NCBI GenBank assembly: GCA_030762175.1
Contig: CM060833.1
Coordinates: forward strand, 5,546,001-5,610,000
DNA: 64,000 nt
DNA from: Metallyticus violacea
Taxonomy: Eukaryota > Arthropoda > Insecta > Mantodea > Metallyticidae
Direction of reading: 5' to 3'
Made by a program: the position numbers and the translations under genes. Numbering within the stretch: the stretch's first letter is position 1; each line of letters begins with the position of its first letter. The notes beneath the pieces were generated by a model, which did no database searches, was not told the DNA's origin, and saw nothing but the letters and a program-made list of their open reading frames with translations. This document shows positions 13,001 to 24,764 of this stretch, piece by piece.

Positions 13001-13269
13001 TACAATTTCCCTGCTCCATATGAAGATGCTTCAGTTATCTTTTTGGCCTCTTCTTCTGTATATTTTCTTATCTTTAACGTCCGCTTTACTGTTTTATGTG
13101 TACTTTTAGAATTCAATGCGCTTTGGTTCAATCTTCGCCTATACCTGTTGTTAGCGGTGACTTTCTCCCTAACATTAAATGTGGCCTGACATTCCATATT
13201 AAGCTGGCCAACACATGTAGTCATTACAAGTTGCAATATTTCATACAAACTTCCTTTTAGGTACACCAC
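13000..13269 (-). other. Unrecognised 89-codon open frame
   Basis: Highly basic C-terminal half (NNRYRRRLNQSALNSKS, KRTLKIRKYTEEEAKK). It could be a transposon remnant or the last exon of an unknown gene. No splice acceptor stands out and no family is recognised. Confidence 0.2.
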
Positions 13270-13369
13270 TAGAGTTTTTTAAAAACGAACATAGGGTATA
13301 AACCTCTAATTTTTAAAAACGGGCCTTAAACACTACTAAAAAACCCCTCTAATTTGAGTTGCACAGGGC

Positions 13370-13455
13370 TGATATATATATAGCGATGTCAAGTGTGACT
13401 TTATCTTGGTTTATTATCCTTTTATGATTACTGTTAACGTATATATATTCTTTCT
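13370..13455 (+). repeat. Diverged copy of one arm of the 31-kb palindrome
   Basis: TATAGCGATGTCAAGTGTGA, then TATTATCCTTTTATGATTAC and TATATATATTCTTTC, matches 31365-31445 in order. Confidence 0.6.
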
Positions 13456-14970
13456 TTCAAAAAATCCGCTGTGGGTCGGAGGGCGCACTGATCGCCGGAA
13501 GAGAAATGCTAGACCCGATTTTTAAAATTGCGTTTCATTTCCCATCTATTCGTTTTCAGTGTATCTATGATATGTATGCTACATAGCAACAACGAACTTG
13601 AGCTTCCGCTTCGGAAACGGAAGTTGGCAAAATGTTGTATTAAAGAGATATGCCACGCCGTTAATAACATGAGTGGGAAATCTGTAAACATGTGCAAATA
13701 ACGGATTTAGTAATACATTGTGAGTTGAAGAAGGTGACGCTCTTCTTGTGGTTTTACCATTTCCGTTTTACAGGAACGCTTCGTGCGAGCTGAAGAATCG
13801 TGTTCATAGTCTACAATAGCAGTTTACCAGGAAAAAGTACACATGAAAACGTTTATAAGTCAGCAGTGTGAGAGGTTAGGTGTGTTTGTAAACCCCAAAT
13901 GTTCGTTCCCCAGTTTTACTTCGCCAAGCATTGTCGTACTAGCCTATTGCCCCCTTGGTTTTCTACATTGTGATTGCTTACACTTTGTGGCGTATATAGC
14001 AAACAAAAACGTGAGGTTTTACGTCGTTAATCACCGAATAATGTGAGCAATAATATTTATGTTGTTAACAAAAATGTGAAAAAAAAAACATATTTCATTA
14101 TATTTGCAGGGAGCAAAACGAAATTTGTTGCACCGTCATTTCGTTTGAAAAGTTTGTATTTGCTAGGACAGTTTACGCCTCAGAATGGTTCATTTTGCAG
14201 TATGTAGCAGACACAAGCAGTGTACAGTACGGCGACTGTTAAGTAAGAGATAATATATACCTATTCCAGCAAACATAAAACACAACGAAGTTCGTCATGT
14301 ACTCGACTTTTCATTCTACAGAGGTGTTCTATTAGGGCTTACAACTTCCTACCTGAAAATATTGATGAAATGCTTGATAAAGAAATGCATACTTTTTGTA
14401 ATTGTAACGTTTAAATTTAATTGTTTTTATTTTAAATTTGAAACTGTAAAGTTATAAAGACAGTTTTTTCCCTCATATTTTCGTGGTATGGGGTTTAATA
14501 TTTTAGCTAAATACTCGTAAGTTGGTATTTGAAATGTTACATACCACGTCGCGCAGAGCTTTGCGCTAAGTTGATCATTGTTTGGTGATTATTCAGAACG
14601 ACGTGGTGCGTATTGGTAAATATCTGTAATATAGTCCTAAGCCACTTTGCCTTGGAGGTTTCACAGTTGAAGATTTATCATAATTTGGGACAAAGTTCTG
14701 TCTAATAACAAACTAAGACGGTCTTGACATTTCTCGAACGATTTATATGAAGATGCGAAAATACCTACAGAAATGCAGTAGGATATTCTGATTGGGACCA
14801 GTTATAATGTATAATCGTCTATTCTATTATTTATAGAATCTAACCTAAAAACCACAGATGCAATTCACAGATTTTTATACATAATTTTAATAATGTTTAA
14901 GAATAAGTTGCATTATTAATTTGTTTTCGTTTCTCACAGCTGTTGCTGGGTGGTTTGCACAAGATTGACT
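13456..14970. other. No recognised feature
   Basis: AT-rich; small frames at 13509-13697 and 13843-14046 have no recognisable content. Confidence 0.35.
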
Positions 14971-14974
14971 CCAC

Positions 14975-15030
14975 TATGCAGAAAAAAAAAATGGCGGACT
15001 TTGTCGCCTTATTTCTACCAATAGACAAGA
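14975..15030 (+). repeat. Outer inverted-repeat arm, left
   Basis: AAAAATGGCGGACTTTGTCG followed by CTACCAATAG is the imperfect reverse complement of 16455-16505 (CTATTGGCAGTAATAGGGC, GGCTGCCATTTTTT). Confidence 0.7.
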
Positions 15031-15079
15031 CAGACTGTATTTATCAGAATCCAATGTAAGTATCGATTACTAGACAAAA

Positions 15080-16130
15080 TGATGGAAAATGTGGGCCTTA
15101 TGTTCATTGCATCATTATTTAATTTGCAGTTATCTGGTTTGTTGCAGTGGTTTATAGCTAGAAGTAAATCAATAGTAGCGTGTTACTTATTTTGTTTTTT
15201 ATTAAATTAATACTCATTTAGTGAACTCACCAGGAACTTGTTTAATAGTTAGTGCTAGTAGCACACAAGTTGCTCTCGTATGTCTTTATTACTGCAGTGC
15301 ACGGCATGATATCCCATATTTACGTTTTCCTAAATAACAATAATTAAAGGCGTGGATAAATTAAAATCGTGCAAATTTTGAAGTTATTTATGAAACTGTA
15401 ATGTGTATTAAACATACGGTACCAAATTTTGAGGTTAGGGAAGACATTTTCCAACAAATTTCTCTAATCTACCATCGTATATGACAGTGTGAGTTAACAA
15501 AGAAAGGAAAGATCCGGAAAACGTATGAAGCCAATTTTGAAAAAAGACGAAGAGAGTTTTAAAGAAGTGTGTGAGCAGAATATTATGTTTCAAATGTAGA
15601 GACAGGTACGCTCGTGGTGAAATCGTTCATATACACGTGGATTTGTTTATTTGATTCGTTGCAGTTACGTGATTTATTACAGAGCCAAGTAGCTGAAAGT
15701 AAATAAACAACAGGTGTTAGTTAGTTCTTTGGTTTTTTATTAAGTTAACATTGATTTAGTGAACGCATATCAGAAACTTGTGTAATAGAAAGCGTTCAGT
15801 ACATCATGGATTGCTCATATAAGTCTGTATTAATGGTAATGCACCGCATAATATATCTACATTTTCTTAATAGCAGTAATTAAAGGAGTGAATAAAGAAT
15901 ATATACTGTGCAATTTTTACAGTTAATGATGAAACTGTAGTGTTTATTAAACATTTCACACTAACATTTGTGGTTAGGGGGAACATTTTATTTGTGCAAT
16001 TTTCCTTAAAGTACCATCATTGTGACAGTGAGGGTTAGTGATGAAAAGTTAGATACGGAAGAACGTAGGAAGGATTTTGGAGCGAGTTTTAATGAATGTG
16101 TGAGCAGGATATTATGTTTCGGCTCCTTTG
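15080..16130 (+). repeat. Diverged tandem duplication, two units of about 535 bp
   Basis: Unit 1 (about 15080-15600) and unit 2 (about 15615-16130) share many blocks in the same order: TTGCAGTTA, AAGTAAAT, TTAGTGAAC, AATAATTAAAGG against AGTAATTAAAGG, GAAACTGTA, GAGGTTAGGG against GTGGTTAGGG, and GTGTGAGCAGAATATTATGT against GTGTGAGCAGGATATTATGT. No coding frame survives in either. Confidence 0.8.
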
Positions 16131-16299
16131 CAAATGAAGTTACGACAAGACATGCACCCGTTTATAACTATTGCTAAGGAAGGCTATAACCTTTTACTTA
16201 TATTAGACGATAATAATTATGATGCTGTCTCAACTATGTCAATTAGTTTTAAGGTGTTCAGTTATTTGGAAGTTCGTGTATTTTATAAAGATTTGTGAC

Positions 16300-16710
16300 T
16301 ACCTGTAGAGAAATTTTAATTCATATTATTTTACATTTCATTTACATATGAGAAATATTGTTTGTAAACAATTTCAGATTCTAAAAAACTGTTCCCATTT
16401 TTTATAATAATAAACGACGTCATCTTGTAAACAAACGATACATAAAATTTTCGTATTTGCTATTGGCAGTAATAGGGCAACTTCGGCTGCCATTTTTTTA
16501 TTCCTATTGGATGCTGGAAAATATAGTCGGTCTTGCATATGTTTTCGGTATTATGTTTACAATATAGTCGGTCTTGCATATGTTTTCGGTATATATAACA
16601 TTATTCACAATTAGAAAATATTTTTAAGAATCTGAAACATTTACAAACAGCATTCTCATATGTAAACAAAACATAAAACAATATGAATTTCAACTACTGC
16701 CCATTATCGT
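16300..16710. repeat. Foldback: 100-bp inverted arms around a 32-bp direct duplication
   Basis: ATTTACATATGAGAAATATT, GTTTGTAAACAATTTCAGAT and TTCTAAAAA (16338-16390) are the reverse complement of 16612-16690. The spacer holds the right arm of the outer inverted repeat (16455-16505) and a 32-bp unit beginning AATATAGTCGGTCTTGCATA, present at 16520-16551 and again at 16561-16592. Confidence 0.8.
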
Positions 16711-17159
16711 TTACTGCAGTGCAAAAATAATGAAATAATAACATGACATCACTAACAACAGGCATAAATAAGAATAACGTGATCAAGTAATTTTCGTTAG
16801 TGTAACACGCATAACAATAATTAAAGCAAATTTAATAGGTAATTCAAACACACGTTCACGTATATACAGATTGGACTTTTGTAAATCCATGGAAATATAA
16901 AATGTTTCGCCATTTACCAGCTTTCTCTAGTAGTAAATGTTCCTTGAGAACATTTATTAATGAAGTCAATCAATGAGCGAGATAACATTATTACTATAAT
17001 TAGCAAGACAGTTCCCCAAATTAATCACTGCAATTCAAATGACACCAAATATATTACAGAACAGCAGCAGTATTGCTTAAGCGTTAGTTTTCTGCTATAT
17101 GAAAATAACGCGTGTTTAATAGAAAGTACACAATCATTAGGTTGTGAAGTAATCGCTGT

Positions 17160-17385
17160 ATTAAAGAATTCTAATTATGGTTGGCTATGGAAAAAGGCAT
17201 CGAGAAGGGAAGAATTTATTTAATGATATGCATCCAGATCGCATTCCAATTCCACATAAAACAGTTAGAAGCTTTTAATGAGCATTATTGGAATATATAT
17301 GGAGTCCATTTAAAATGAGAGAGTTGGAGTTACTTCCGGTTAAACCGGAAGTAGAAAAAAGTTGGAATATAATTTCCGAAGTGCT
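17160..17385 (+). mobile_element. End of the palindromic-TIR element, second copy
   Basis: Coding-like start YGWLWKKASRREEFI / MHPDRIPIPHKTVRS, then a terminal region with a perfect 23-nt palindrome at 17331-17353 (centre CCGGTTAAACCGG) and GTAGAAAAAAGTTGGAATAT. It matches both ends of the 1157-1895 element. The other end was not found nearby. Confidence 0.55.
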
Positions 17386-18250
17386 CATATATAGCTATCC
17401 CCACACAGCGAGTTTTATGTTACTAAACCACGTGCTTCAAAAGTGATTTAGCTGGTGGGGATTTTTATCTGTTTAGAGCTGCATGGAAAATTACTATAGA
17501 GGCTAACGTACTAATTAGGAATGCTGATATTTATTTATTAACCTTCAAAGAAAATAACACAAAGCTATTGATGTTTCATTATATAACTTTTTAATCGATA
17601 ATTTATAATTTTTAGTTCTGTTGCAGAATGGTAAGACATAACCTATATATAGGCCTATCACATGTTTGTGTTTTATGGTTTTCTAATCAATTGCATTTTT
17701 GTTTTTATTTTCTCTCGTGCAAATTTTTACAGAATATCTAAAATACTTTTGTAATAATAATTCCTATTATTTTTCAGAAGAATTTATACATTAACAATAT
17801 TTCTTCTTTGATAGTTTCATTATATTTTGAAAAATATATTTCACATACTGCATATAATTAATATTTTTTAGAATATATACTAGAAATGTCGTATGAATGA
17901 ATAATTTTCAATGCATTTTCACGTTAAAATACGACAAACATGTAATGCAAAACTTGGCATGTTTTATGTTCAAAGTACTTCTGTAAATGAGCTCTTGGGA
18001 AGCAATTAAATATTATGTTAATACTTGAAGAAATAACAACCATTGTTAACTCATAGAAAGCCTGTCGTTAACGATGAAAGCCGTGAGTGAGCGAAGTACA
18101 GTATAATCGACGTTCTACTGTACCAAATGTGCAACTATTAAAGACCTAAGAATTTCTTTTTAAAATAATGATGGAAATGTAACAGAGAGGTTTATTATTA
18201 ACCTTCGCTCTGTAGGTATGAAAGTTTTGTTTCGTGACATCATGGATTTG
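17386..18250. other. No recognised feature
   Basis: AT-rich, no repeat or exon recognised. Confidence 0.35.
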
Positions 18251-18317
18251 ACTAACCCGTCCCTAGACCGCCACTTTCACTCTCCACACTTTCCCATACA
18301 ATAAAGGGATAACTCAC

Positions 18318-18456
18318 CGAAATGAGGTCCGTGCTTGGATTGATAAGGTCATCATCCATGGGGTCCACGTGGTCTCCGTCCGCCTGCTTCACCAGAATGT
18401 AAGATTGTCTGGACCAGACCATGGTCACAGCCTTTACCTTGTTCTCTTCACTTTCA
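18318..18456 (-). CDS. Candidate lone exon of an unrecognised host gene
   Basis: 139 bases open in one frame (one base plus 46 codons) between an acceptor-like CTAAACAG and a donor GGTGAGT, both on the minus strand. It is clearly richer in G+C than its AT-rich surroundings and uses GTG, CTG and GAC codons, as real coding sequence here does. The product is acidic, with KQADGDHVDPMDDDLINPS in the middle. An internal ATG in ACCATGG at about 18423 matches the best start context, so this may instead be a first coding exon starting MVWSRQSYILV. I do not recognise the protein and found no partner exons. It could be chance, but length, composition and both splice sites agree. Confidence 0.45.
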
Positions 18457-18459
18457 CTG

Positions 18460-19790
18460 TTTAGCAAGTGGAATGAAGGCAGCGTTGCCAGTTATATCCC
18501 ATGGGTGGATGACCACGTTATGAAAGGTTAACAGCCCTAAACAGTCCTCATCTGTCAAATGCGTTGGGGTAGGAATCTCGGCATGCCTTCACCTTACAGC
18601 CGAATGGCGCGACTGTTCTTTACAACTGCTGGGGAATTTTTATCAGGTGGGAGAGTTAATTCACGTGACCGGAAGAAATGTGGACGCTCGGTCCCCCCTC
18701 CACCAAACCACCACAATAATGGGCGTAATAGCCTGCGACAACTAAGATCCTTTAACTTACCTGCTAAGTGAGTTCAAAATATTTGTGTCGATGTTGATGG
18801 CTGAATCTGTCAGTCAAAACCATCTACAAGGTCAAGCAAGTTGAAAACAACAGGAGGAAGGAATGGTGAAGATCGTGACGAGGCAAGCTCTTAAAAACTC
18901 TTCCTTTTTAAGAGTTTTAACAGACCATATCCGCTACCAAAGACCTCTAGGATGAAAAAGGAAAGAATTATGCAAACATGTGTGGGGGCCGTTTGGTTCT
19001 GAATTTACACGATGCTGGTTTTCTTGGGAAGAGGGAAAAAATGTCCCAGACGATCATCTGCTACGAGACTACAGAGAAAAGAGCATACTCTCCTCTAACT
19101 CTGCTTTTCGTATAACAAGCAATTGTCTATGAAACTTAGCTTCTACGATCTTTGTCTAGCAGGGAGTGGGGAAAGTCCATTAACCGTTTCCTGATTAGAC
19201 GTTCATCCCATTTGTAGTGTCTTTTTCCTTGCCAAAAACCTCTTGCATGTGTTGTTCAACTGCGACAAAGTATAATCTCGGTATAAATGAAAAATCGGCA
19301 GTTTTACTTAATTTATGAATTCTTTTTAGTGTTTTGAAGCGTTGTGTGTTTTTTTTTTTTTTTTTTTTTTTTCCAGTGCCATATCAGAGGCGGTTGGTTA
19401 CTGCTACTGTTAAATACAGATCTCAATTTTCTAGATTCTTAATAAATATATTAACACTCGTATATGAATGACAAAACATACACAATTTAAAAAAAAAAAA
19501 TATCGTAGTAGAACACCTATTTTAAAAACAATCAGGTTTTCATAGCACAAAACGTATCGACTGTCCTTTGGAGTCTGCAGAATGAAACCTGTATCTACAG
19601 AAAGTATTGCATTTGAGAATTACGAAGGAATGTACTAGCTGTAGAAGAACTACAGAGCTTCCAAATATATCGAAAGATAATCTGTGTCTATGTTAGTGTT
19701 TAATCTTTTATCTGCTTCTTTAGATATTGTTATTTTAGTTACATTGTTTATAGTGTTATTTTATTTTTCATTTATATTACGTGTTTGTTA
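18460..19790. other. Unrecognised; G+C-richer first 700 bases
   Basis: 18480-19170 has more CpG and G+C than most of the window and lies upstream (minus sense) of the candidate exon, so it could include its 5' UTR or promoter; a CAG/GTAAGT donor-like site occurs on the minus strand near 18762. A hairpin TTAAAAACTCTT / AAGAGTTTTAA is at 18891-18920, and a T run at 19350-19372. Confidence 0.3.
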
Positions 19791-19792
19791 AC

Positions 19793-20215
19793 GCTCTAGC
19801 GGTCGTAAATTTTGTTTTCTCTCAACGAAATTCGACATATTACCATAAATTAACAAACGAATAGTCGAGTTCGTTAACCAGCAAAATTGGATCGTTGCGG
19901 TTTGGGGTTAACCAAAAGAGAAAATTTAAAAATCCTCTAATGGCCACAATTTTTGTTTTTCCTCAACAAAAATCGGCGTATAACATTAAAATAAAACAAG
20001 AAAAATAGTTTATGAAAATCAGCGAAATAGGATCATTAGGAGTGGGGGTTTACCTGACACCCAAAATTTAAAAATAGCTCTAGCGGCACTAATATTTGTT
20101 TTTGCACAACGAAACTCCGTATATACCATTGAAATAAAATAAGAAAAATATTTTTCGAAAATTAGGGAAATCGATAGGTATATCTGAAAACCGAAATTTA
20201 AAAAGAGTTCTAGCG
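19793..20215 (+). repeat. Tandem repeat, three units of about 140 bp
   Basis: Units begin at 19793, 19933 and 20077, with a partial fourth at 20207. Each starts near GCTCTAGCGG and continues with TTTGTTTT, CAACGAAA and an AAAATTTAAAAA end. The units differ by about a quarter, so this is an old array. Confidence 0.8.
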
Positions 20216-21840
20216 TTTAATTTTCTCTCTATTGTTTCAAAATAAAAAAAGCAAGTTGATTCAGTATATAAACTGTATTTATAACGATGCATATGTTTTA
20301 TATTTAACAAAAGTATCGTCATGAAGATAGCAAATGTGAAATATTAATCTAATATGTGTTTGAGAATTATATTTGTATGTAAGAGCGCTCTGTAATAACC
20401 TTCAGAAAACGTTTACGTTACATGTTAATAACATTTAAATTAAATTTCAAAGCCACTGAAAATCGATATAACTTTCATTTGTTTATTGTTGACTGTGTTT
20501 ATTTCCTTAGTACATTGTATTTGTTTATGAAATATTGTTTTTGTTTTATTGAAATATTTGAACATCTTAAATACACAATACACAGAACTCGAAACGTTCT
20601 GTTATTTCTCTCTATTTTAGTGAATGTAAAGATGATATCAAGGGCTCTGTTCATAAACAGGTTACATTTAAAAATGTTTAAAAATACCCACACAGTTTAG
20701 TCTATCAATGGTCATATTTCATTTAATTAATAGTATACCATTAGTTTTTGCGGTTTAATTTCAATAATAATAATAATTCTGAAATTATGTTTTTTTTTAT
20801 TGTACTTATAGATTGCAAAAATTCTAATTTTGTTCCCCTTACTTTTGAAAATTATGGTTAAGTTTTTCCTTTATTTGTTAACTTTAGAGTTTGTCATGTT
20901 ATTACCACACAATAATGACATATCTTATTTCATTAATTAATAACGCCATCATTTGGATGTTATATTCTTTTTTAATTTTTATTTTCTCTTCCATTTGCCT
21001 CGAAGAAAAATATGTAATATAACTTTGTATAGTGTTCCGTTTCTTTACATTCAATTAGCACAAAACAAACGATTTCACACGAAACTTCACTTGCCCATCA
21101 TTCAGTAACAGCTGACGACGAAGCGACTGATTATATATCGCTGCTGGTCGGCATGAGAGCATTGTTACATCAAATGTGCCGTTGTTTAATGTGGAAATAC
21201 CTCCAAGTTTCTCCATATGTAATATATATGACACATAATGGCGCTTGTGGGTAAGAATCTGCTCCTACCGCTTCTTCTAACCTTTCCCGATCAAAATATT
21301 TCAGAAACTTGCAGATTCCACCGCGAATGCAAACACAAAATCCCCTACAAATAACATGAAATACGCAAGGGAGAAGCGTCCATCAAGGTTGCACTGTCTG
21401 TGACATAGATAGCCAATTACCATTAATATGATTGAAGACTCAGCCTGATACGCAAGCGCAGTAGTGATTTTGTAGGTTAGCCTTGGTGCATCCGTTTTCT
21501 GGGATGTTATAAAACCTAAAGCCCAAAGAAACGATCTGAATACAGACAATATCAATTTAAAATATAAACTTTCGCTATTCTAGTTGCACGGTTGTAATGT
21601 GGAGTGATATAATTATTGTATTTTAACAGCAAATACAGCGTACTACAACTACTTGTTTTTAAAACTATTTCTTAAACTCTCGTAATCGGATCGTATGATA
21701 GATTGGTAACTCTTTTTCCCTCAATTTCTACGTAATTGTTAACTGTAGCGGAACGCGCGGTATCTTGCAAAGATATAAGCAAGAGACTGTAAAAAGTTTA
21801 GTAAAACACCAAGAACTTATTTCAAAAGAGGTTTATGTAT
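20216..21840. other. No recognised feature
   Basis: Very AT-rich to 21050, then more mixed. Overlapping short frames on both strands are not recognisable. Confidence 0.35.
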
Positions 21841-21844
21841 ATGC

Positions 21845-22530
21845 TAACAAGATGACCAGACGTCCTTTTTCAAATCTCGGTCCGTCTCTTTTTTAAAGGT
21901 AAAACGGGACGCCAAAACGTCCCTTTTTTGTGGCAATAACTTCCCGGCATAAATAGTTCACATGTTTAGCGTCAGTTTCATGAAACAATTAAAGATAACT
22001 GACAAAGCAAAGAGCTGTGTATATTCTCGGTACACAGCTGCAACATTGTGGGGGTTTCGCTTGGGGAAGTACAGTAGCCGACAATTGAACTGCACCGCTC
22101 TGCACTCTCTTTGGTAAGAAGATGCCACCTAACTAAACGTAATCACTCTGTTTTATGTGGCTACCACCAACAATATTGAAAACTGCAAACACATACACTT
22201 CAGTCGAAAGAAATTCCTTACAGTTGTGACTCTGGTAGAAAACAGTTTGTGTTCTGAATTTGTAAAATAATAAAATAAAGTGCACTTTTGTAAACTGCGA
22301 GTGCTAAATGCTTGAAAATAATGTCACCGCCGAAAAGGAAATGTTTTTAATAGTAACCTACAGAAGAAATACCCATATATTGGAGGAAAAAAATCCTGAC
22401 TGAGATGTTCGATGCAATAAGTGTGCATTTACTTATAGTAGAAGCCATGGGGGGCGACCGGATGTATTACAATATATAAACAGTGAAAAACATAAAAGAA
22501 TGATGCGCGCAAGTATATCTGGTAGCACCG
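21845..22530 (+). mobile_element. hAT-like relic with zinc-finger coding remnant
   Basis: GACCAGACGTCCTTTTT at 21850 looks like the TGACCAGACGTCCC end shared by many hAT elements, and the inverted GGGACGCCAAAACGTCCC follows. Near 22400-22510 one frame reads DVRCNKCAFTYSRSHGGRPD then VLQYINSEKHKRMM, a C-x2-C...H-x-H finger typical of hAT-derived proteins. The rest of a transposase is not seen. Confidence 0.45.
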
Positions 22531-22958
22531 TATTGACTATTTTTTTTTAAAAAAATGAGAGTTTTAGTGAAAAATATATGAAATTTCCAAAATCTCCACA
22601 CATTTTGAGCATCTCAAAAAATTATTCATCACTCACTGTAGTTGATTTTGAGAAATCCGGACAATTTCCTGACGACTATTATCTTTTGAGTTCTTGTATG
22701 GTATGCGGGTTCGTCTTGTTCACGGCATTTTTTAATTTATCCCAGAGATAATAATTGCAAGCTGTTAAATGAAATAAATTCCCACTTATGCAAGTCGCCG
22801 AAAAGATGTTCTACGGCAACTTTCTAATCGATTACCGATGCCATGTAATCTTTCTTAGGTGAGAAACCTACGCTGCTCTTTTTGGTTACTTAGGAACAGC
22901 TGCGTTACGATTGCGATAGTCAGCAAGGTTAACAAGTAAGCAAGCACAGTTGTTACTC

Positions 22959-23020
22959 CCTCCACGGCGCAGCAAACGAGTGAGGGGCTTTCTCATAGGA
23001 AAAGCCGTGCGCCGCGGAGG
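22959..23020. repeat. Nested G+C-rich hairpin
   Basis: CCTCCACGGCGCA (22959-22971) pairs with TGCGCCGCGGAGG (23008-23020) with one mismatch, and inside it GGCTTT pairs with AAAGCC (22986-23006). Function unknown; may be a TE end. Confidence 0.7.
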
Positions 23021-23303
23021 AAAGCATCACTGATCGCACGGAACAAGTATTACGCTTGAACTAAAAGCATAATGAAATATTTAAACTATCATTATTTCTG
23101 AGACAAAAATACAAGATCCGTTTAGCAGGAATGACAATAACCCGTTAGTACGTTAAAGCAATACAAATTTATTACTGAGGAGTGGACATAACCTAATTCA
23201 AGGTATGACAGACAGCTGTTTCTCCTTCTCGTTCTTATTAACAAGTTCATGCTTTACAAGGACTTGTAATGCATTACACCATACATTTTTAGAATTAAGC
23301 AAT

Positions 23304-23372
23304 GGCGGGAATCTAACCCTTAACCTCCCGCTCACGAGAGCATTCCTTGACAAGCTCAGGCACCCATGATGA
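23304..23372 (-). mobile_element. SINE head fragment (family A-like)
   Basis: Read on minus: a head near GGGTGCCTGAGCTTGTCAAG and CTCGTGAGCGGGAGGTTAAG, then GGTTAGATTCCCGCC as B box. Only the tRNA-like part is present. Confidence 0.55.
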
Positions 23373-23483
23373 ACATTTGATGATACTAAAATATTACCTA
23401 CTAATCACCGAAGGTGCATTTTGCAAGCCAATAGGGTCATTTTCTTAGTCATTTTATTGTGGAATAGTTTAGTAGCATATGCG

Positions 23484-24760
23484 AGGGTAGGTCCATAAGT
23501 TTTCGGCCTAACCATTGTCTAGGTATGATAAAGACAAAAACTATATTTCAATTTCAATATAGTTACCCTTTATTGTAATACACTTCACACATCTTTGAAT
23601 TATCATTTCAATCCCCACTCCAAATAGTCATAAGTCTTATCTGCAGAATGGGCATAAACAGCATCCACCACTTCTTCGTCAGACTTAAATTTCCTTCCTC
23701 GAAGGCCCTTCTTGAGTTCTGAGCATAGTAAATAGTCATTGGGAGCTAGATCGGGGCTGTAGGGTGAATGGTCGATCTCCTTGAAGCCACATTTCTTCAT
23801 AGCTTCCTTTACAACAAGAGCTGTGTGCACAGGCGCGTTGTTGTGAAGAAGGCGCACACCACCACTCAGCTTTCCTCGCCTTTTCTCTTTGATGGAAGCA
23901 CGTAGTCTGTGCTGTAGGCCAGCATAGTACTCCCCATTTACTGCGGTGTTCCTCTTCTTCAAGCCATGAAGAGTATTCCTTCACAGTTCCAAAAGATTTT
24001 GGCCATGATCTTCTTGGTTGACTGAGTGACCTTGGCCTTTAGAGGCGGTGCTTCGCCAGGTTTACGCCACTCCATTAATTCTCTTTTGGACAAGGGATCA
24101 TAGTAAAGGACCACAGTTTCATCTCCTGTAACAATGGTTTGCAGAACTTCTGTCTCGTTGCAACGGCAGAGTTCCAAAAATACCTGACAACAGATGACTC
24201 GTTACTGCTTTTGGACTGAAGAAAGAAGTCTAGACACCCATCTTGCACTAACCTTATTGATATTTAAATGTTCATGAATAATTCGAAGGACTGTTGTTTT
24301 AGAAAGGCCCAACCATCCTCCTATTTCTTTAACTTTGAGCCGCCGGTCTTCCATAATTTCTACTTCCACAAGAGCGAGCGATGTTTTCAGGAGTGAGCAC
24401 CTCCAAGGGTCGACCTGCACGCTCTTCGTCTTCAATGCTTTATCGACCCATTCGAAAAAGTTTGGCCCTTCTTTTACGGTAGAATATGAGGGGGATGTTT
24501 CCCCATATACACCGTCCAATCGCTGTTTAGTTTCATTTGGAGTAAGTCCTTCTTTTGTGAAGAACTTAATAACAGCTCAATACTCCATTTTGAACATGTC
24601 ACTATCTTCTACACATAGCCTTCTTTATGCAACTACATCTGAACAACTGAACAGTTACAGCTGCAATTATTTCCTTAATAGATTGAGGTATGACACAGAC
24701 AAGGCGTTTGTGAAGCCAATAATGCTTATCGGCGAGGTCGGAAACTTATGGACCTATCTT
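23484..24760 (-). mobile_element. Mariner, nearly full-length but dead
   Basis: 1277 bp with inverted ends AGGGTAGGTCCATAAGTTTT and ACTTATGGACCTATCTT. The minus-strand transposase can be followed from about 24590 to 23603: helix-turn-helix region (LSKTTVLRIIHEHLN, ARWVSRLLS), TGDETVVLYYD with the first Asp at 24121-24123, LLHNNAPVHTA where the second catalytic Asp is Asn, and YSPDLAPNDY with the third Asp. Stop codons near the start, at about 24195 and at about 23967 split it. Best-kept mariner of the window and sister of 3239-4501. Confidence 0.9.
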
Positions 24761-24764
24761 CATA

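Noticed and set aside
21301..21555. 84-codon minus frame as a membrane protein exon
   Set aside because: Hydrophobic, but no family match and no convincing splice sites; bases 21340-21370 resemble the possible hAT end at 9305.
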